9,026 nt of DNA from an uncultured Bacteroides sp. (lineage in GTDB: Bacteria; Bacteroidota; Bacteroidia; Bacteroidales; UBA11471), in NCBI GenBank assembly GCA_905210875.1, contig CAJLYN010000082.1, forward strand, positions 1 through 9,026, given 5' to 3'. A program made the translations under genes and the position numbers. Each line of letters starts with the position of its first letter. Within the stretch, counting starts at the first letter, position 1. Of this stretch, positions 6,529 through 9,026 are shown piece by piece. Below the pieces are notes generated by a model, which did not search any database, was not told where the DNA came from, and saw only the letters and a list, made by a program, of their open reading frames with translations.

Positions 6529-7737
6529 TTAGGCCTTGCGGGCACGTTTGAGACGGCGTTTGATGTTTCCTTCGACAACGAAATAGTCGATGAGCGGAGC
6601 AAAAACATTCATGAGCAGCACCGCCAGCATGGCACCTTCGGGATAACCGGTATTGTAGACGCGAATGAGTATGGCAATCACGCCGATAAGGAATCCGTAA
6701 ATGTACTGTCCCGTGTGGGTACGGGCCCCGGTTACCGGGTCGGTGGCCATAAACACGGCGGCAAAGGCAAAGCCTCCTAGGCATATCTGGTCGATAGGCG
6801 AAAGCATGGATCCGGGATAGACAGTCGACGGGAACAAGGCTGCCAACGCACTCATGGCCAAACCTCCGACAAATACCGATAACATGACCCGCCAACTGGC
6901 AATGCCCGTCCAGAGCAGGACAACGGCGCCCAAGAGTATGGCCAGCGTCGAAGTCTCTCCTATCGAACCAGGAATCAGTCCGAGGAAATAATCAAGCGTC
7001 GATAGAGGCTCTCCGACGATATTGTGCAGCACAAGGTCACCTCCACTGTGTGTGGCCACCTGCCCCAGGGGCGTGGCACCCGTAAAGGTATCGACCACCT
7101 GACCGGCTCCGAGCCCGAAGGTATCGGCCGTGCGGACAAAGACCTCATCGCCCGACATCTTGGAGGGATAGGCAAAGAAGAGAAATGCCCGTGTGACGAG
7201 AGCCACGTTGAAGATGTTCATTCCTGTTCCGCCGAAGACCTCCTTGGCAAATATCACGGCAAAGGCGGTGGCTACGGCTATCATCCACAGTGGAGTGTCG
7301 ACCGGCACAATCAGGGGTATCAAGATACCCGACACGAGGAAACCCTCCTGTATCTCGTGCCCGCGCCACTGAGCCACGACAAACTCGATGCCGAGACCCA
7401 CAACATAGGAGACGATGATTTTGGGGAGGACGGCCAGGAAGCCGAAAAGGAAGATGGTCCAGAAGCCGACGGTCGAGAGTTCGCCAATGGCCAGGTAATG
7501 CTGATAGCCCACATTGTACATACCGAAAAGCAGGGCCGGCATCAACGCCAGTATGACGACCGACATGGTGCGTTTGGTATCGATGCTGTCGTGTATGTGT
7601 ACCCCCGACGGCGATGTGGTCGCCGGCACATAGAGGAAGGTTTCAAAACCTTCAAACACCGAACGGAACATCGCCCATTTGCCGCCGGGCATGAAGTTGG
7701 GCTTTATCTTGTCGAGATAATTTCTTAACGTTTTCAA
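6529..7737 (-). CDS. nqrB: Na+-NQR subunit B, covalent FMN and quinone-site membrane subunit
   Basis: NqrB is the largest membrane subunit. It carries a covalent FMN and riboflavin, contributes the quinone site, and forms the Na+ path. The 402-residue product has about ten hydrophobic segments. DTFTGATPLG (216-225) is the flavin attachment motif, with T222 the expected FMN-threonine. LVSGILIPLIVPVDTPLW (134-151) and FAAVFMATDPVTGARTHTGQ (325-344) are conserved family stretches. The start is TTG at 7737-7735: the in-frame TGA at 7743-7741 lies one codon upstream, no ATG lies between, and the next ATG is codon 16. Starting at TTG gives the N-terminus KTLRNYLDKIKPNF that the family normally has. 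The gene lies 26 bases after nqrA. It is distinguished from RnfD by its neighbours and the long N-terminus. Confidence 0.95.
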   Translation of the reverse strand: MKTLRNYLDKIKPNFMPGGKWAMFRSVFEGFETFLYVPATTSPSGVHIHDSIDTKRTMSVVILALMPALLFGMYNVGYQHYLAIGELSTVGFWTIFLFGFLAVLPKIIVSYVVGLGIEFVVAQWRGHEIQEGFLVSGILIPLIVPVDTPLWMIAVATAFAVIFAKEVFGGTGMNIFNVALVTRAFLFFAYPSKMSGDEVFVRTADTFGLGAGQVVDTFTGATPLGQVATHSGGDLVLHNIVGEPLSTLDYFLGLIPGSIGETSTLAILLGAVVLLWTGIASWRVMLSVFVGGLAMSALAALFPSTVYPGSMLSPIDQICLGGFAFAAVFMATDPVTGARTHTGQYIYGFLIGVIAILIRVYNTGYPEGAMLAVLLMNVFAPLIDYFVVEGNIKRRLKRARKA

Positions 7738-7743
7738 AGTTCA
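7735..7743 (-). promoter_or_regulatory. nqrB: TTG initiation codon of nqrB with adjacent in-frame stop
   Basis: On the minus strand the bases are TGA-ACT-TTG, followed by AAA ACG TTA. The in-frame TGA rules out any upstream start, and ATG first appears at codon 16, inside the conserved N-terminus. I see no purine-rich Shine-Dalgarno site in the 26-base gap, which is usual for Bacteroidota. TTG starts are rare and usually less efficient than ATG; the other five complete genes here use ATG. Confidence 0.8.
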
Positions 7744-7763
7744 GTCGTTTTATCGTTGTAACA

Positions 7764-9026
7764 TCAGTTCATCTCTTTTCTCAACTTGTCGAGCCCCTCC
7801 CGCATGATGACCTGCAAGGGGAGTTTCGAGGTATCGACAAACTCGCACAAGGCGAAATCTTCGGGCGCCACCTCATAGATGCCAAGATTTTCCATCTTGT
7901 CGATATCAAAAGCCAAAACAGCCTTGATCAAGAACTCGGGCAAGATGTCCATGGGCAGCACCTTGTCGTATTCACCCTGCATGATGATGGCCCGTTCGCC
8001 ACCGTGCAGACGTGCATCGAAGCGGTAGCGGCGGCCGGGACGAAGCCATGAGAAATAAGAGTGGGAGACGCTGTATTTTCCAAATCCGGGCATCGCCCAG
8101 CCAAAGAGTTCATGACAGTCATCGCCTTCGGGTATGACGGTTATCTGACTGTGGGGGGCTCGCAGGTAATCGTGCTCGCCGAGACGGGTACCCGTAAGCA
8201 CGTTACCACTGATATAGCGGCGGTGATAGTTGGCCGGGATAAGATTATCGCCGATGATAGAAATCAATTCCGCGCCCCATATTGTCTTGACGTAATGCGG
8301 AGCCTTCACCTCGGAGCCGGTAAGGGCAACCAAGCGCGAGAAATCGAGTACGCCGGTGCGGAAGTAGCGACCTATAACCAGCAGGTCGAAAGCGCTGAGC
8401 GTCCACACGGTCTCACCTTTGGAGACCGGCGCGATGTGATGAATCTGCACCCCGACATTTCCGGCCGGATGAGGACCATCGAAAGCGACAACCTCGGCTC
8501 CCCGCACCGTGAGTCTGCTCCCGGCATGCACGCCCAGGAACACGCGTCCGGCGGTGAGCTTGGCCAGCACATCGATGCCGGCCTGCAAGTCGTCTTCGCG
8601 CCCTTTTACGACAAAATCGAAATCGGGGGCCAACGGGGCCGAATCCCAAGCCGTAACAAAAATATCACGCGGGAAAACAGTCGGGTCGGCAATAATATCA
8701 TAGGGACGTTGCTTGATGTACATGAAGAGTCCCCGCTCCAAGAGAATGGCCTTGACCTGCTGACCATCAAGAGTTGAAATTTCGGGTCGGACAGTATCGA
8801 CCGATTCCATTTTTCCATCGGACTTCACCGTGATGTTGAGTACCTTGCGACGTTCGCCCCGGTTTACCGCTTCTACTTCGCCACTCACCGGCGAAACAAA
8901 CACCATTTCCGGACGGTTCTTATCACACATCAGAGGCGTACCCACACGCACTTTGTCGCCGGGCTTGACAAGAACTTTCGGCACAATGCCGTGGAAATCG
9001 TCGGGGACAAGCGCATATCGTTCAGA
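7764..9026 (-). CDS. nqrA: Na+-NQR subunit A (partial, N-terminus beyond the window)
   Basis: NqrA is the cytoplasmic subunit without a bound cofactor of its own, lying on NqrB and proposed to take part in quinone interaction. The frame is open to the window edge and encodes 420 residues. Family members have about 445-450, so roughly 25-30 residues are missing. The GTG at 8984 is an internal valine, not the start: the residues before it (YALVPDDFHGI) continue the family sequence. Near the visible N-terminus lies a biotinyl/lipoyl-like segment (KPGDKVRVGTPL, then FVSPVSGEVEAVNRGERRK). The C-terminal part holds the NqrA SLBB-type region (NVLTGTRLG...). The chain ends LDKLRKEMN. It is the first gene of the nqr operon, followed by nqrB after 26 bases; its promoter is outside the window. 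Confidence 0.96.
   Translation of the reverse strand, partial: SERYALVPDDFHGIVPKVLVKPGDKVRVGTPLMCDKNRPEMVFVSPVSGEVEAVNRGERRKVLNITVKSDGKMESVDTVRPEISTLDGQQVKAILLERGLFMYIKQRPYDIIADPTVFPRDIFVTAWDSAPLAPDFDFVVKGREDDLQAGIDVLAKLTAGRVFLGVHAGSRLTVRGAEVVAFDGPHPAGNVGVQIHHIAPVSKGETVWTLSAFDLLVIGRYFRTGVLDFSRLVALTGSEVKAPHYVKTIWGAELISIIGDNLIPANYHRRYISGNVLTGTRLGEHDYLRAPHSQITVIPEGDDCHELFGWAMPGFGKYSVSHSYFSWLRPGRRYRFDARLHGGERAIIMQGEYDKVLPMDILPEFLIKAVLAFDIDKMENLGIYEVAPEDFALCEFVDTSKLPLQVIMREGLDKLRKEMN

Noticed and set aside
3374..8777. Several 160-290-codon open frames on the plus strand opposite the nqr genes
   Set aside because: Those opposite nqrF, nqrD, nqrC, nqrB and nqrA lie in the mirror frame of a certain nqr gene. 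Their translations are rich in H, R and D without hydrophobic or domain structure, and none has a separate promoter or intergenic space.
7764..8984. GTG at 8984 as the start of nqrA
   Set aside because: The frame stays open to the window edge, and the 14 preceding residues continue the NqrA family sequence. Starting at GTG would also leave the protein about 40 residues short.
3248..9026. An Rnf complex instead of Na+-NQR
   Set aside because: NqrD/NqrE resemble RnfE/RnfA and NqrB resembles RnfD. However, nqrA, an NqrF with fused [2Fe-2S] and FAD/NADH domains, and the order A-F are specific to Na+-NQR. No rnfB or rnfC-like gene is present.

Overview
The window comes from a Bacteroidota genome, probably a gut-type member of the order Bacteroidales. 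Three things suggest this: the nqrABCDEF layout and protein sequences, the lack of strong Shine-Dalgarno sites, and a large secreted protein with a Bacteroidales-style C-terminal tail ending in K-V-V-V-K. The species cannot be named from the sequence alone. Every supported gene lies on the minus strand, so transcription runs from high to low coordinates.

Right part (9026 down to 3248): the operon for the Na+-translocating NADH:quinone oxidoreductase (Na+-NQR) in canonical order nqrA-nqrB-nqrC-nqrD-nqrE-nqrF. nqrA loses its start to the window edge; the other five are complete. Gaps between genes are only 12-26 bases, as expected for one transcript. NqrF takes electrons from NADH through FAD and a [2Fe-2S] cluster. 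They pass through the NqrD/NqrE iron-sulfur centre and the covalent FMNs of NqrC and NqrB to riboflavin and then quinone, which drives Na+ export. Nearly all expected cofactor residues are visible. The details worth noting are a TTG start for nqrB and an SGGT (not SGAT) flavinylation motif in NqrC.

Middle (3247 to 2964): 284 AT-rich bases without a gene. They hold a hairpin overlapping the nqrF stop codon, a short AT-rich palindrome, and a Bacteroides-type -7 element about 70 bases before the next gene.

Left part (2963 to 54): one gene for a 969-residue exported, multi-domain protein of unknown function. Its modules are a signal peptide, a beta-rich region, a Rossmann/amidotransferase-like domain with no obvious catalytic cysteine, two chitobiase C-terminal-like beta modules, another beta-rich region, an Ig-like domain, and a type IX secretion-like tail. 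A perfect 12-bp intrinsic terminator follows it. The protein has no evident functional link to NQR and appears to be its own transcription unit.

Overall the NQR part is ordinary core metabolism. The secreted protein is the least understood item. I see no RNA genes, mobile elements, CRISPR arrays or defence systems.
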